Positions 44,321-56,126 of a DNA stretch of 62,500 nucleotides are shown here, piece by piece. How positions within the stretch are numbered: the first letter of the stretch is position 1; every line of letters starts with the position of its first letter. A program made the translations under genes and the position numbers. Source of the DNA: Zopfochytrium polystomum (Eukaryota; Chytridiomycota; Chytridiomycetes; Chytridiales; Chytridiaceae); contig JAIVFJ010000032.1 in NCBI GenBank assembly GCA_025765615.1, forward strand, positions 1-62,500. The letters are read 5' to 3'. Under the pieces are notes generated by a model. That model was not told the DNA's origin and ran no database searches. It saw nothing but the letters and a program-made list of their open reading frames with translations.

Positions 44321-45488
44321 ATGATGCTCAAAGGTGGGGGCATGTTCTCACCAAAATTTTGGGTGTCCTGGGACAGCAGAGTTTTTTTTTTTATCTTTTC
44401 ATTGTGATTTTTATTTTTCCAATTAGTAATTATCCTGTTTTCCTGTTTTTCCTGTTTTCTCTTTTATTTCTTCCTTGTTGTCTCTGTCTGTGTCTTTTCT
44501 TTCTTGTGTGGCTGAGAGTGACTGTCTTCTTATTTGCACCAATAATTTCTTGCCAGCCCTCTCCACTCTGTTTGCCAAGAAATGCCCCATGATTCTCTGG
44601 ACTGTCTTCCTTGTTTGGCTGGCTCAGCCCCATTTCTTGGTGATTCACTCCTCCCATTCTTTTCTTTACTATTTTATTTATTGTTTTGCTGTTTTGTATG
44701 TGTTTTCCCTCCTTTTTCCCTCCTCCCTGGTGATTCCAACCTTTTCCTATTTAAGCAGCTGCCCCCCATCTTGTTGACTGTATGAACCTGTACCTGAAGT
44801 TGCCTTGCCTGCCCTTTTCTTCCTGACTATATGTAGAACTGGAGGTGGCAGTCCCCTGGTGTGTTACAGGAGGTTGAAGCCCTCTTGGCCATGATGGCAG
44901 TGTGCTGGGTTCAAGCCCCAGTGCACCTCACCAATTCTGCATGCTGCTTAGGTTGGACTTGGTAGGAGCCACTTAGTGATGGAAGGATGGAGGGTAAATC
45001 TGTGTTGGTGCCTCTAGGTTCCTGTCAATACATCTAGTCAAATCCAGGTCTCTCAAGGGGATATGAATGAGCTGTCTGGTCAGGTACTGCTGCAGGAATG
45101 GTCTCTCAGGTATGCCCCCTCCTCCCTGGTTGTTGGCTCCTGTGGCCTCTGGTGGGCCTGGTCTTCACTGGGTTCAGACCCTCTTTCTCTCAGATTAATG
45201 CCTGTGATGTCATGGTGCCACATTTGGGTGAGGGAGTGGGTGTTAACCTTCCTTGCTTCTAAGATAGGGAATTCCTCTGGCTTGGTGAAGCAGGTGTCTG
45301 TGTCCTGGTAGGATGCAAGAGTCCCACTGTATCCCACCCCTGTGTGCCCCCTCCTTGGATTGAGTTGGAACTTCTCCTTGGAGTGAGACAAGTTGTGTCT
45401 GGTTCTGTTAAGTGGAAAACAGTTCTGATTTAATACAACAGACACCTCTGCACACTAACTGTTCCTTGTGTTTGCCCTCTGTGTCCAA
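44321..45488. other. T-rich intergenic region
   Basis: Long pyrimidine-rich stretches (44380-44760) give Leu/Phe/Ser-rich spurious ORFs. The part from 44820 to 45480 is more balanced and may be an unrecognised repeat, but no second copy exists in the window. Confidence 0.4.
44855..44935 (+). other. Possible tRNA-derived (SINE-like) sequence
   Basis: CTGGGTTCAAGCCCCAG forms a perfect five-pair T-arm with a seven-base loop that matches the Pol III B-box consensus. GGTGTG about 60 bases upstream can pair partly with CACCTCACC downstream. A convincing anticodon arm is not seen, so this is at most a degenerate tRNA or SINE head. Confidence 0.25.
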
Positions 45489-47062
45489 TGTGAGACTACA
45501 CTGAGGTCTCAGTGATAAAGTCTAGGGATTTTATTCGCAAAAACAAGCGTACCTGTCATAAAACTGCAAGGATCAGGACACCTATTATTGCTCCCAGTTC
45601 TTTAGTTTCCAAGGCGTTATCAAAGCGTATTTGCAGCTAACCCGTCTTTATTATTGGGCCTGCTTTTACTACTTTTGTCTTAACAGTTTCCGTTGTGCCA
45701 GGGTTTTCTCAACATATTTTCTTTTTTGGTGACTAACAGAGACTGCCCAACTGCCTAGGGATGGGGTGCCTGACAGGCCGTACCCCAAGCCCGCCTAATT
45801 TATTATTTATTTTCGGCACTTGTACATACACACATAGGGTTGGGGGGGGACTTAGAGCATTTGTGGTGGATGCTCCAAGTCAGGGGGGTTGACTTGTCAA
45901 TTTTCTCTCTCTGTTTTTGCGCCATTTCTTTTTTTTCCTTTTTTCTTCAATCTGATTTCTGTCCTTTGGCACCAAAACAGAGTCCGTTCAAATCCATCTG
46001 GCTCGCAAAGGCGAGGGTAGTGAGAGATGGTACACATCAGGTGTGTACATGGTCCCTTCGTGGGGCTCCTCTTAAGGGGCCGTTGGTGGTGAATTCATCA
46101 TTTACGAGCTGTCACCGTGCTTGGAGGCAGCCAACGCGGGGCGCGTTGCTTCGATTTTCCCTTTTTTTTTCTGCCATGGAACGTGAAGCGCGTTACGCGT
46201 GCCACAGACACTCACTGAAGGTGTCCCTCGGAATGCAGCTGGCCCCACCAGCGACTGTGTGACATTGCCGGCTCTGTGTTGGAGTGAGGATCCCTGGCAC
46301 TTGCCTTCTGCGACAACAGTGGTGGTGGTGGCAACAACGATGGCGTCGCTGTCCCCAACCTTCCTGTCCCCGCAAGGGTGTTGGAGGCTGCGCCCGGTGC
46401 AGCCCCCAACACCTGAGAGTCCAATCTACAAGCGCCTGCCTCGTTCCTATTGCTGTGAGGGTGAGACGTGTGAGTACGAGTGCAATGCGATAAAGCACGT
46501 TGGTTGAGTGATTGTGCCGACGCAGCCCAGCGGGGTGCGTGTACGATCGCAGGTGTTTCCGCGTGCGAGTTCCCTGCTGGCGACCTTCCGACCACTACAT
46601 AGTTGACTCCCTTCTCTCTCTCCCCCCCGTCGCTGGCAACGACGAGGGCTCCTGCAGCACCGTCTGCGACGAGGGGTGCTAGGTCGCTATTAACCGCTCC
46701 TGTTGTATTTGAGATTAGGTTCCTGAGATAAAAACCCCCGTTCCCTCTTCTCTCTCTTTGTTCTGCGGTTGTGTTGCACCCTCGGGAGTGCCCTTCCGTT
46801 TCCCCACGCATCAGCCTGCAGCCACTCGAGTAATCAGTGCTCCAGCACCGATCCTTCAGGGGATTGTCCCTCTGAATGTTCTTTCTTTGGGTTTGAGAAC
46901 CCTGTTAGACAGATCAGTAGGGATACTTCGTGGACTAGGCAAGTTGTAGGGTTGAAACACCCCCTAGACAACAGCCCAATAAAGTTAGTTTTAATCTGTT
47001 ATTAGCTTTCCCTCACTCTAGGGCCCAGATCCCAGGGCCAAAGGAGTGAGTATAGTCTCACA
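45489..47062 (+). mobile_element. Long LTR of gypsy family C (about 1.57 kb)
   Basis: The termini TGTGAGACTACAC and AGTCTCACA form short inverted repeats. The first about 165 bp and last about 330 bp match the 502-bp solo LTR at 52640-53141. In between, from about 45654 to 46735, this copy has about 1.05 kb that the short copy lacks. Either the short copy is an internal deletion or this one carries an insertion. Its right end abuts a truncated family-A LTR remnant without spacer. Confidence 0.8.
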
Positions 47063-47189
47063 CAAGTGAATTATTGTTTCCAATACAATCATCACTCCTC
47101 TCAGTTCCTTCTCTGCCTTGTCTTGCCTTGTCCTGCCCTGTTCCTGACATCATAATTCACTTCACCCTCTCCTACTACTCTCTGCCATC

Positions 47190-50100
47190 ATGTCTGACCC
47201 AAACAACACCTTCCCTGATGCAACTGCCTTCCAAGCCTTGATGGACCAATTACAAGCCCTTTCAAGATAGACACACCAACTTCAAGAACAAGTCCTTCAC
47301 CAGCAGCACCAGCTTCAACAACAACTTCACCAACAAGAACATCAAGCTCTTCCCCTGCCCCAAGCCAACCAAGCAAGGGAGCCCAAGGTTCCCAGCCCTG
47401 ACAAGTTCACTGGGCTGGCCAAAAACCTCAGGAACTTTATGGCCACTGTGGAGAATGTCATCCTTCTCCAACCTTCAAGATTTCCCAGTGAGCAAGTCAA
47501 GGTTCTTTTCACAAGCACCCTCCTGTCTGGTCAAGCTCAATCATGGTACAGATCTCTCCCAAGCACACCCACCACCCTGCAAGAGCTCTGGGAGGGGTCT
47601 TGGATAGACTCATGGAGACCATCATGGTACAGCTCCATCAGAGCTGCATCATTGTATCCAGAGTCTCTGGCTAGTTGCTTGAATTGGTTGGTGTAGGCCA
47701 CACAAGATTGCTTTCCTTACTTGATATGCTTGAGCTTGGATCTTGCTGTCCAAGATGCTCTCCCAGTCTCTGCACATTCCTGAGACCTTGGAAGAGTACA
47801 TTCTCCTTGCCATCAAGATTGACAACAGACACTTCTCCAAGAGGCTGAAGCAAAGACAAGTAGGAACTACATCAAGACCTACCCCAGTCCCTCAAGCTCT
47901 TACAGTTCCTGAACCCATGCAAGTGGATGCAGTTGAGACACTTCCTAAGGGTCCTCTGAGCCAAGAGGAGAAAACAAGGATGGCCCAGCAGGGACTGTGT
48001 TTCTACTGTGGCTCCAAGGAACACACTGTCAAGGACTGCCCAAGGAAGAAGCACCCAAACTCCCAGGTCCAGGCTCACTGAGGGGCAATTCCCTGGACCC
48101 TCCTCCAAGCTGCCCCTGTTTCATCATCACCACCACCAGCACCACAAACACCTCAGATTCCAAGCCCCACCAACTCACCATGGATGTCAAAATTCAACTC
48201 TCACCCAAGTCAACCATCACAACCAAGGCCCTTATCGACTCTGGATCATCCTGCAACAACAATGATGCCACCCTTGTCAAGTCTTGTTACATTCCCACCA
48301 TCAAGAAATCCACACCCCTCAAGGTCCACTTTGCCAATCATGCTCTGTTCAAGGAAATCAGCCATGAAACCAAGCAAAACCTCCACATCCAAGGCTTTCC
48401 ACCATCCATGGTCAACCTGGAAGTATTGGATCTTGGCTCACCCACATTCTCTGTCATCCTGGGATTACCATGGCTGCAAGCCCAGAACCCTGCCATTGAT
48501 TGGGTCACTGGTCAAGTCCAACCTCCACCAATCGGAACAGTCACCTAAAACTCAAGTCAAGCCCCCAAGTCTCATGCTCTCAAGCCCTTGATTCAAGATT
48601 CACAGCCAACCAAGACTCAAGTTCCACAGTTCACAGTTCACAGTCAAGATTCAAGTAGAGCTCATAGAGCTCACAGTCATGGCCAAGACTCTAGTTCACA
48701 GAACCCACAGTCAAAGATTCAAGTACCACAGTTCACAGTCCACATTCAAGATTCAAGTTCCACAGCTCACAGCCTTTGCCAAGAACAGAACTCTCAGTCA
48801 AAGATTCAAGAATCACAGTTCCCAGTCAAGAATTCATGCCCCACTGCTGCAGAGCACAGGAACTTGGACCCATCAGACCTTTTGCTGGCATCCAAGCTAC
48901 CAAAAGAATATCTCCCTTATGCTGATGTGTTTTCCAAGACCAAGGCAGACCTGCTACCAGCTCAGAGGCCTTATGACTGTGAAATCCCACTCAAGGATGA
49001 AACTTGCAGCCCACCTTTCAAGCCACTGTACCACCTCTCTCCACCAGAAGCCAAGGCCCTCCAAGAATACATTGAAGAAATGCTGAACAAGGGATTCATC
49101 CAACCTTCCAAGTCAAGAAGAAGGATTGGGGGCTGAGACCCTGCGTGGACTAACAGAGATCTCAATGAGATGACAGTCAAGAACCGCTATCCACTGCCTC
49201 TCATCTCTGAATTACTGGACAAACTGAGCCATGCAAGGATATTTTCCAAGATTGACCTCAGAGGTGCCTACAATTTGGTCAGAATTAAGCCCCAGGATCA
49301 ATGGAAGACTGCCTTCAGATGCAAATACGGTCACTTTGAGTACTTGGTCATGCCCTTTGGACTTACCAATGCTCCAGCTATTTTCCAAGGCATGATGAAT
49401 GACATCTTCAGGGATATTCTGGACCTTTTTGTCATTGTCTACCTGGACGATATCCTGGTATTTTCGTCCGACACTGCAAGCCATATGGGACATGTCAAGA
49501 CTGTCTTGGAGAGACTCAGACAGCGTCACCTCTATGCAAAGCTGGAGAAGTGTGAATTCCACAAGACCTCCATTGAGTTTTTGGGGTTCATTGTGTCTGA
49601 CAAAGGGATCTCCATGGCACCAGACAAGATCCAAACTATTCTTGAATGGAAGGCTCCAAATTCCATCAAGGATGTTCAAAGCATCCTTGGGTTTTGCAAC
49701 TTCTACAGAACCTTCATTGCCAACTATTCTGCCATAGCCAAGCCTCTCACTGATCTCACCAAGAAGACCACCAAGTTTGAATGGACCCCAGCAGCAGAGC
49801 AAGCCTGGCTAGCTCTTAAGACAGCAACCACAAGTGCACCACTCCTTAAGCATGTGGATCCCTTGCTTCCCTTCACCTTGGAAACTGATGCCTCAGACTA
49901 TGCCCTCGGTGCTGTTCTGTCCCAGCCAAGCTCTCAGGACCCCTCTGCTCCTCTGCATCCAGTGGCATATTACTCCAGGAAGCTGAACAGTGCTGAGTGT
50001 AACTACACAGTCCATGACAAGGAGTTACTTGCAATTGTGGAAGCATTCAAATTCTGGAGACACTACGTGGCTGGTTCTAAAGGCATCTCTGTCTATTCTG

Positions 50101-51665
50101 ATCAAAAGAACCTCACCTTCTTCAGGGCAAGGAGGTTGCTCCAGCAGAGGCATGCCAGGTGGGCTGAACTGCTCTCTGAGTATGACTTTAAGCTGTGCTA
50201 ATCTCCTGGCCACCTTAACACTGTGGCTGATGCCCTGTCAAGAAGAACAGACCTTGCACCTGAAGGGGGAGATGGTTTCACCCCACCATCCAAGACACAC
50301 CTTTCATTGCTTCCTGACAGTGTGTGGGCCCATGCTATTTCCAAGGACCCCAAGCCTCACAAGATTCAAATCAGCCAAGAGGAGGAAAAACTTGAGATAC
50401 TCAAGACAAGGCATGATGCAGCAACAGCTGGACACCCAGGAGAGCACAAGACATATGAGCTTGTTTCCAGAGACTTCTACTGGCCAGGCATGAGGAAGTA
50501 CATCAAGAACTATGTCAGTAGCTGTGAAACCTGTCAAAGAAACAAATCCAGCAGACACAAGCCCTATGGACTTCTGGAGCCCCTCCCAATTGCCATCAGC
50601 CCTTGGTCATCAATATCCATGGACTTCATTGTGAAACTGCCCCCATGGATTTGACTCTATCCTTGTTGTCATCTGCAGAAGGACAAAGTTGGCCCATTTC
50701 ATCCCCTGCACTGAGAATATAGATGCACAAGGAACAGCAGACCTGTTTTTGCAGCACATATTCAGGCTCCATGGGCTGCCTCAGTCAATCATCAGTGACA
50801 GAGGACCTCAGTTCAGATCTCAATTTTGGAAAGCACTCACAGCAGCCCTTGGAATCAAGTCTCAACTGTCAACTGCTTATCACCCTCAGACTGATGGACA
50901 AACAGAAAGAACAAACCAGACCCTGGAGTAGTATTTGAGGTGCTATGTCAGCTATCACCTTCCACTGGCAGAATTTGCTCTCAACAATTCTCTCCACTCA
51001 AGCACCCAGCTATCTCCTTTCTTTGCAACCTATGGCTTCAATCCAAGAGGAGATCTTCTGGGACAAGAGACCCTATCCAATGTCCAAGCTCCTGCTGTGG
51101 CTTCACACTTGCATAAGCTCAAGATCATCAGCACCTTCCTGGACTCCACCCTGAAGCAAGCCCAAGAAGATGCCTCAAGATTTGCCAACACTCACAGAAT
51201 GGACCATGACCTTGCTGTGGGTCAGCAAGTTTGGCTTCTGAGGAAGAACTTGCAGACCAAAAGACCAAGTCCCAAGCTAGACAACCTCAAGTTGGGACCT
51301 TTCAAGATCTTGGAGCAAATCAATCCAGTCACCTTCAAGCTGGATCTCCCTGCATCCATGAAGATCCACCCAGTTTTCCATGTCAGCCTTTTGGAGAAGT
51401 TTGTGGCCAATTCCATTCCAGGCAGAGTTGTTCCTCCTCCTCCTCCAGTTGAGGTAGAAGGTGAAGAGGAATTTGAGGTTGAACAAATCTTGGATGCCAA
51501 GTGGTTTGGAAGGACACTCAAGTTCCTTGTCAAGTGGAAAGGTTTACTCAGATGCTGACAACACCTGGGAACCTGAGTCAAACCTCACTCACTGCCAAGA
51601 CCTTCTGCTCAAGTTCAAGACCAGGTACCCCACCAAGTTGCAGAAGAGGCCTAAAAGGGGGAGAT
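47190..51665 (+). pseudogene. Gypsy family A gag-pol with chromodomain, multiply interrupted
   Basis: Gag starts MSDPNNTFPDATAFQALMDQ at 47190; a TAG follows ALSR, another follows LNWLV. The CCHC knuckle is CFYCGSKEHTVKDC (about 47998). Protease: ALIDSGSSC and VILGLPWL. RT: FSKIDLRGAYNLVRIK, YLVMPFGLTNAPAIFQ, VIVYLDDILVFSS. RNase H: LETDASDYALGAVLSQ and VHDKELLAIVEAFKFWRHY. Integrase: HPGEHKTY...CETCQRNK zinc finger, then [12 protein letters not shown] and [16 protein letters not shown]. Chromodomain: FEVEQILDAKWFGRTLKFLV continuing, after a one-base shift near 51545, as YSDADNTWEPESNL. Interruptions include single-base shifts (about 49130, 50640, 51545) and stops (TAA at 50199, TAG at 50929). 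It is not autonomous as read. Confidence 0.93.
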
Positions 51666-51667
51666 GA

Positions 51668-51975
51668 TGTTATGAATCACCCTCTGGAAACCTCTGGAAC
51701 CTTCTAGAACATTCCTTCATGGAACCTTGTAGAACCTTCTGGAACCTTCTTTGCTTTCCTGACTTGTCTTGTTGTCATTGGTATCATTGGTATCATTGTA
51801 TTACTAATTGCTCTTTCTGGAACTTTCTTTGAGTCTTGACAAGGAAGACTCTCAAAAAGTATAAAAGGGGGATGGGGGACCTGTCCCATCCCTCAAGTGA
51901 ATTATTGTTTCCAATACAATCATCACTCCTCTCAGTTCCTTGTCTGCCTTGTCCTGTCCTGCCCTGTTCCTGACA
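51668..51975 (+). mobile_element. 3' LTR of gypsy family A (reference copy, 308 bp)
   Basis: TGTTATGAATCACC to CTGTTCCTGACA. It contains GGAACCTTCTAGAACATTCC-like repeated motifs, CATTGGTATCATTGGTATCA direct repeats and a TATAAAAGG box near 51860, a likely Pol II promoter. The spacing TATA to LTR end is about 115 bp. Confidence 0.95.
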
Positions 51976-52639
51976 TTAACCGAGCCACTTCAGCAGATTC
52001 CAAAGACAACAGCCAGACAGCTCAGGCCCCTCCTGACACCACAACTCCCCCACCTGTCCTGCCTGCCCTCCACTTCTGTCCCTCCTCCAGAGCTGCAGTC
52101 AATTTTGAAGGTCCTTGAAAACATCCAGCAACAGCTTCACGCACAACAGACCTCCTTGCGCACAGAGCTGAAAGAGCATCAGACCTCAGTACGCACTGAC
52201 ATCCAAAAACTCACCACTCAGCTTACCAAACTTGAGCCAATTCCTGCAGCACTGGAACACAGCCTAGCAAAGGTGGACCATGCCATTCAGAGACTTGCAG
52301 CTGCTGCAGCCAACGTGGATCCTTCGCTCAAAAACTACGCTGGAGCCATCCACAACCCAAATTAGCGAGTCAACACACTGGAGCCACTCACTGTACAATT
52401 GGACAGCCACCTCACCACAGTGGACAAGACCACCCAGCTCCTAAGCTCCCGGCTCTGGACAATTGAAGAATGATTGAAATACAATGACCTGTTTGACATA
52501 GACCTTGATGACCGTTCCTCTGCTGAACCTTCTTCTACTACTGTCCCAGCTCAATCAGCTGTCACCACACGCTCAAACCATGCTGCTCTTGCCCTGGCCA
52601 ATGCCTCCAGTTTCTCTTCCACTCCTCCCAACAGAACTG
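51976..52639 (+). pseudogene. Fragment of the non-LTR element ORF1 (second copy)
   Basis: Matches 32275-32910 of the complete element with scattered substitutions and indels. It covers the linker and coiled coil (LKVLENIQQQLHAQQTSLRT onward). It contains new stops (an amber at a Gln codon near 52363 and TGA at a Trp codon near 52472). It begins exactly at the end of the family-A LTR and ends at the start of the family-C solo LTR, so both LTR elements inserted next to or into an older non-LTR copy. Confidence 0.9.
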
Positions 52640-53141
52640 TGTGAGACTACACTGAGGTCTCAGTGATAAAGTCTAGGGATTTTATTCACAAAAACAAGTG
52701 TACCTGTCATAAAACCACAAGGATCGGGACTCCTATTATTATTCCTGGTTCTTTAGTTTCCAAGGCGTTATCAAAGTGTATTTGCAGCTAACCTGATTTA
52801 TTATTCGTTGTATTCTGTTTCCCTCTTCTCTCTCTTTATTCTGTGGTTGTGTTGCACCCTTGGGAGTGCCCTTCTGTTTCCCCTTGCACTGGCCTGTGGC
52901 CACACAAGTAATCAGTGCTCTGGCACCGATCCCTCAGAGGATTGTCCCTCTGAATGTTCGTTCTTTGTGTTTGAGACCCCTGTTAGACAGATCAGTAGGG
53001 ATACTTCATGGGCTAGGCAAGTAGTAGGGTTGAAACACCCCCTAGACAACAGCCCAATAAAGTTAGTTTTAGCCTATTATTTGCTTTCCCTCACTCTAGG
53101 GCCCAGATCCCAGGGGTCAAAGGAGTGAGTTCAGTCTCACA
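52640..53141 (+). mobile_element. Solo LTR, gypsy family C (502 bp)
   Basis: TGTGAGACTACACTGAGG to GTTCAGTCTCACA. It shares both ends with the 1.57-kb LTR at 45489-47062. Flanking pentamers AACTG and GCCAG differ, so no target duplication is visible. Confidence 0.88.
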
Positions 53142-53149
53142 GCCAGGGC

Positions 53150-53350
53150 TGGCAATATGCTCAGGCAGGGAGTTTGGATGGGGTGGCTCATCTTTTAAAG
53201 GATAACACTGGTGTCCCAAGGGAGGCTCACCAAGGATGGAAATTTGCAAAGAATGGAATGGCAAAAGCATCCTTGATTTTGATTTTTAGTGTGAAATACA
53301 AACTGGAAATCATGGCCTACTGATCGGTTGGATCTTGCCTGGGGTTCGGC

Positions 53351-53385
<35 letters not shown>

Positions 53386-53535
53386 CGCTTGTGGCAAGCA
53401 AGTGCTCATTGCAACATTGATGGTTGATACTTGCATGTCAGCTCTTCCTATAATTACCACTCAGGAGTGGTAAAGTTTCAGATTGTTAATGGGGAATGTG
53501 AGCTGGGTTGAGATTGTGAATGTGGTGAGTGGTAG
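53150..53535 (+). pseudogene. Decayed 28S rRNA fragment (domain V region)
   Basis: Recognisable LSU rRNA landmarks in order: GGGAGTTTGGATGGGGTGGC, CCTTGATTTTGATTTTTAGT, GTCAGAAAAGTTACCACAGG followed by GATAACTCGCTTGTGG, GTCAGCTCTTCCTAT and GGGAATGTGAGCTGGGTT. These correspond to the peptidyl-transferase part of 28S rRNA. Many substitutions and small indels mean it is not a functional rRNA gene, and only about 390 bp is present. It lies directly right of the solo LTR and about 200 bp upstream of the CPS1-type gene. Confidence 0.88.
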
Positions 53536-53733
53536 TTGTGCCCCACCGGTTCAGGTTTTGTTGGAGTCGTTCCCTTTGGTGTTTATATGGATTGTGAATA
53601 ATTTTGCCAGAGTGAGAGAGAGTGCAGACCGACAGACAGACACCTGTTATATTCAAAAGCAACAACGACCACTTGAGAATTGAATCGAAAAGGAAAAGAG
53701 GATACCGAAAGTAAACACTTGCCCGACCAACCG

Positions 53734-55879
53734 ATGACCACCACAAACGACGTTGAGAAGGGGCGAACCCCTGCTCTTACGGCGGCGACCATGCAAAGCA
53801 GCAAGACCAAGGTTGAGGCTGCGGAGACGGCGGGCCCCCGCGCGTTCTCCGCCTGCCCGTTCCGTCGTCACGGCGGCGCAAACGGCCCCTCGCGATGCCC
53901 TTGCTCCAGGGCCGCGCTGCGACTGTGGATCTTCCTCGGCGCTGCTCTTGTGCTGTACTGCACGCTCAAGGGTCACCTTTCTGTGATGCTAAGGATGCAT
54001 GCCCCCGAGTCGCACACGGCCTTCTACCCTTCCTGCCCTCAACCTCCCCTGCTGGTGCCTACACCAAACGCCAATCTGTCGCTGGACCGCCTTGACGACC
54101 CCAAGTATCGTGGAGCGGCAGCCGAGGTTATTAAAAGGATGATTGCGTTCATGCTTTAATTCACAATCATCTTTTTTTATCCCAGCGCTTTGCTGGCGCT
54201 CTCCGCATCAACACAGTTTCATTCGACAAGTGGCGTGGGGTGATCCCTCCTGCTGGCGACCCAGAGCACGCTGGATTCCTCAAGTTACACAAGTACTTCG
54301 AGGCTCAGTTTCCGCTCGTGTAGGCACTTTTGAATACGGTATCGACTTGAGCTAACCGACTCTTACCGGGACATTCAGCCACTCAACTCTGGAGAAAGTC
54401 GTTATCGCAGACTATTCTCTTCTGTACGTTTGGAAGGGATCCGACGAGAGCCTTCCTGCTCTCCTTCTCTGCTCCCACCAAGACGTCGTGCCGGTTCTTG
54501 AAGCGACCGCCAACCAGTGGCTTCATGAGCCTTTCTCGGGGGACATTGAGGATGGCTGGATCTGGGGTCGCGGTGCTGCTGACACCAAGGCTACCTTGGT
54601 TGGTGTCTTGGAGAGTATCGAAATGCTCATAAAGGGAGGCTTCAAGCCAAAGAAGACAGTACTTTTGGCATTCGGCCACGACGAGGAAATATCCGGCATT
54701 GTGGTTTGTACTGTTAAACTTGTTCCCCCTTCGCCTGGCTCTCAAACGACAGACTACAGGGGGCCAAAAACATTTCTGCCGAATTGGTCGAGCGCGGTTA
54801 CGCGGGCAACATTGGTATGTTGGTCGACGAAGGAACTGGAGTCCGGGACAGCTTCGGCATCAGAGTGGCCTCCATTGCTATCGGTGAAAAGGGTTATGTC
54901 GACACACAGCTGACAATTGAAACCCCTGGTGGACACGCGTCAATGCCACCCCGTCACACTGGCATCGGCTTGATGTCCAAGATTATTGATTATGTGGAGT
55001 CGAACCCTTTCCCGCCAGCTCTCACTGACGAAAACCCGTTCCTTGGTGCAATGGTATGCGCGGCCGAGCATAACCCGGACGGCCTGGACCCATACGTCAA
55101 ATGGGCCATCACCCATCTCGATTACGCTCGCTCAGGTCTTGCGCGCTACCTCGACTCCAAAAGGGAGACGAGAGTTTTCGTCTCTACCACCCAGGCGGTA
55201 GACATTATCAACGGAGGCATCAAAGTGAACGCCTTGCCTGAAGTCGTTTCGGCTTTTATCAACCACCGCATTGCCATTGACTCCAGCGTGGCCAAGACTG
55301 AGGCTTACCTTGCTCACCGTCTCGCTCTAGTGGCCAACTGGAACAAGATCAACTTGACAGTTTACGCTTCCAGCGGGGACGAATTTACCCTGAATGCCGG
55401 ACCCGATGCTGTTGGAGTTCTGACAATGCGCAGCAGCGTTGGCGCGCTTGAGCCGGCGCCAATCAGCCCTGTTGGTGACCTGGCGTGGAACGTATTGTCT
55501 GGCACAATCTTCCATACACTCTCGTCGGAGGACGACAGCAAAATGATCGTGGCGCCGATGCTTATGCCTGCGAACACTGACACCAGACACTACTGGGATT
55601 TGACGCGAAACATTTACCGCTTCGGTAGGTTGATTGCCAAAAATTGAGCTGCTCTCGATCTCTTTCTAACTCTTCTTAAAATTCTAGGCCCTGTGATTGA
55701 TGGCGAAGGTATTCACACAGTCAACGAACGCACGACAGTGGAGAGGTTAGTTTTTTCTCTGTCTATCAAAATGAAGTTCCCTGTCGCTTACTGGAACCCT
55801 TTTTCGTGAACTGGTTTGCAGTTACATTAAGACTGTCAAGTTCTACCATGAACTTGTTCGCAACTGGGACGAGGCTTGA
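53734..55879 (+). CDS. CPS1: M20 carboxypeptidase, CPS1-like (vacuolar Gly-Xaa carboxypeptidase)
   Basis: Six exons: 53734-54126, 54186-54319, 54379-54703, 54760-55624, 55688-55745 and 55822-55879. They are all in phase, 610 aa, close to the roughly 580 aa of yeast Cps1. A cytosolic N-tail is followed by one membrane segment (LRLWIFLGAALVLYCTL, near residue 70), giving the type II topology of the family. M20 motifs: RFAGALRINTVSFD, the first zinc ligand in LLLCSHQDVVPV, bridging Asp in IWGRGAADTKATLVG, catalytic Glu and zinc Glu in FGHDEEISGI, Asp in GMLVDEGTG, the dimerisation-lid motif TPGGHASMPP, and the last His in FHTLSSEDDSK or NTDTRHYWD. The product hydrolyses C-terminal residues from short peptides in the vacuole. 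The start at 53734 is the ATG closest upstream of the conserved region. Confidence 0.92.
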
Positions 55880-56126
55880 TCTTTGCTCGCTTATCCAAGA
55901 TTTTCTCTTTGTGTATGGCTGTGGAAACAGTGTAACCGCGAACGAAGCAACAAAAAAGGGAAAAAAAAGAAAAGAAAGAAGTGAGGCTTCTTCTCGCTTT
56001 CCAACGCAAAAAAGAAAGAAAGCCGGAAAACGGACGGAACCGTGTGACGACAGTCGTGAACGCGTGCATTCACTGATTGTAGGTGCATTAAGCTGACTAC
56101 GTTCCCTGCGTCGCAACTGACCTTGG

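Larger units (their letters stand above)
47063..51975 (+). mobile_element. Gypsy family A chromovirus, nearly full length, 5' LTR truncated
   Basis: The 5' LTR is reduced to its last about 85 bp (47063-47147), leader to 47189, gag/pol 47190-51665, a purine tract (AAAAGGGGGAGATGA), and the 3' LTR at 51668-51975. The coding part has gag, protease, RT, RNase H, integrase and chromodomain in the Ty3/gypsy order. The upstream part of the 5' LTR was replaced by the family-C LTR ending at 47062. Confidence 0.95.

Noticed and set aside
44475..44785. Leu/Phe-rich membrane-protein-like ORFs
   Set aside because: They are products of pyrimidine-rich DNA with no conserved motif.
51976..52639. RIP as the cause of decay in repeats
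   Set aside because: Some stops are C-to-T or G-to-A changes, but transversions and indels are also frequent; the dinucleotide bias was not computed.
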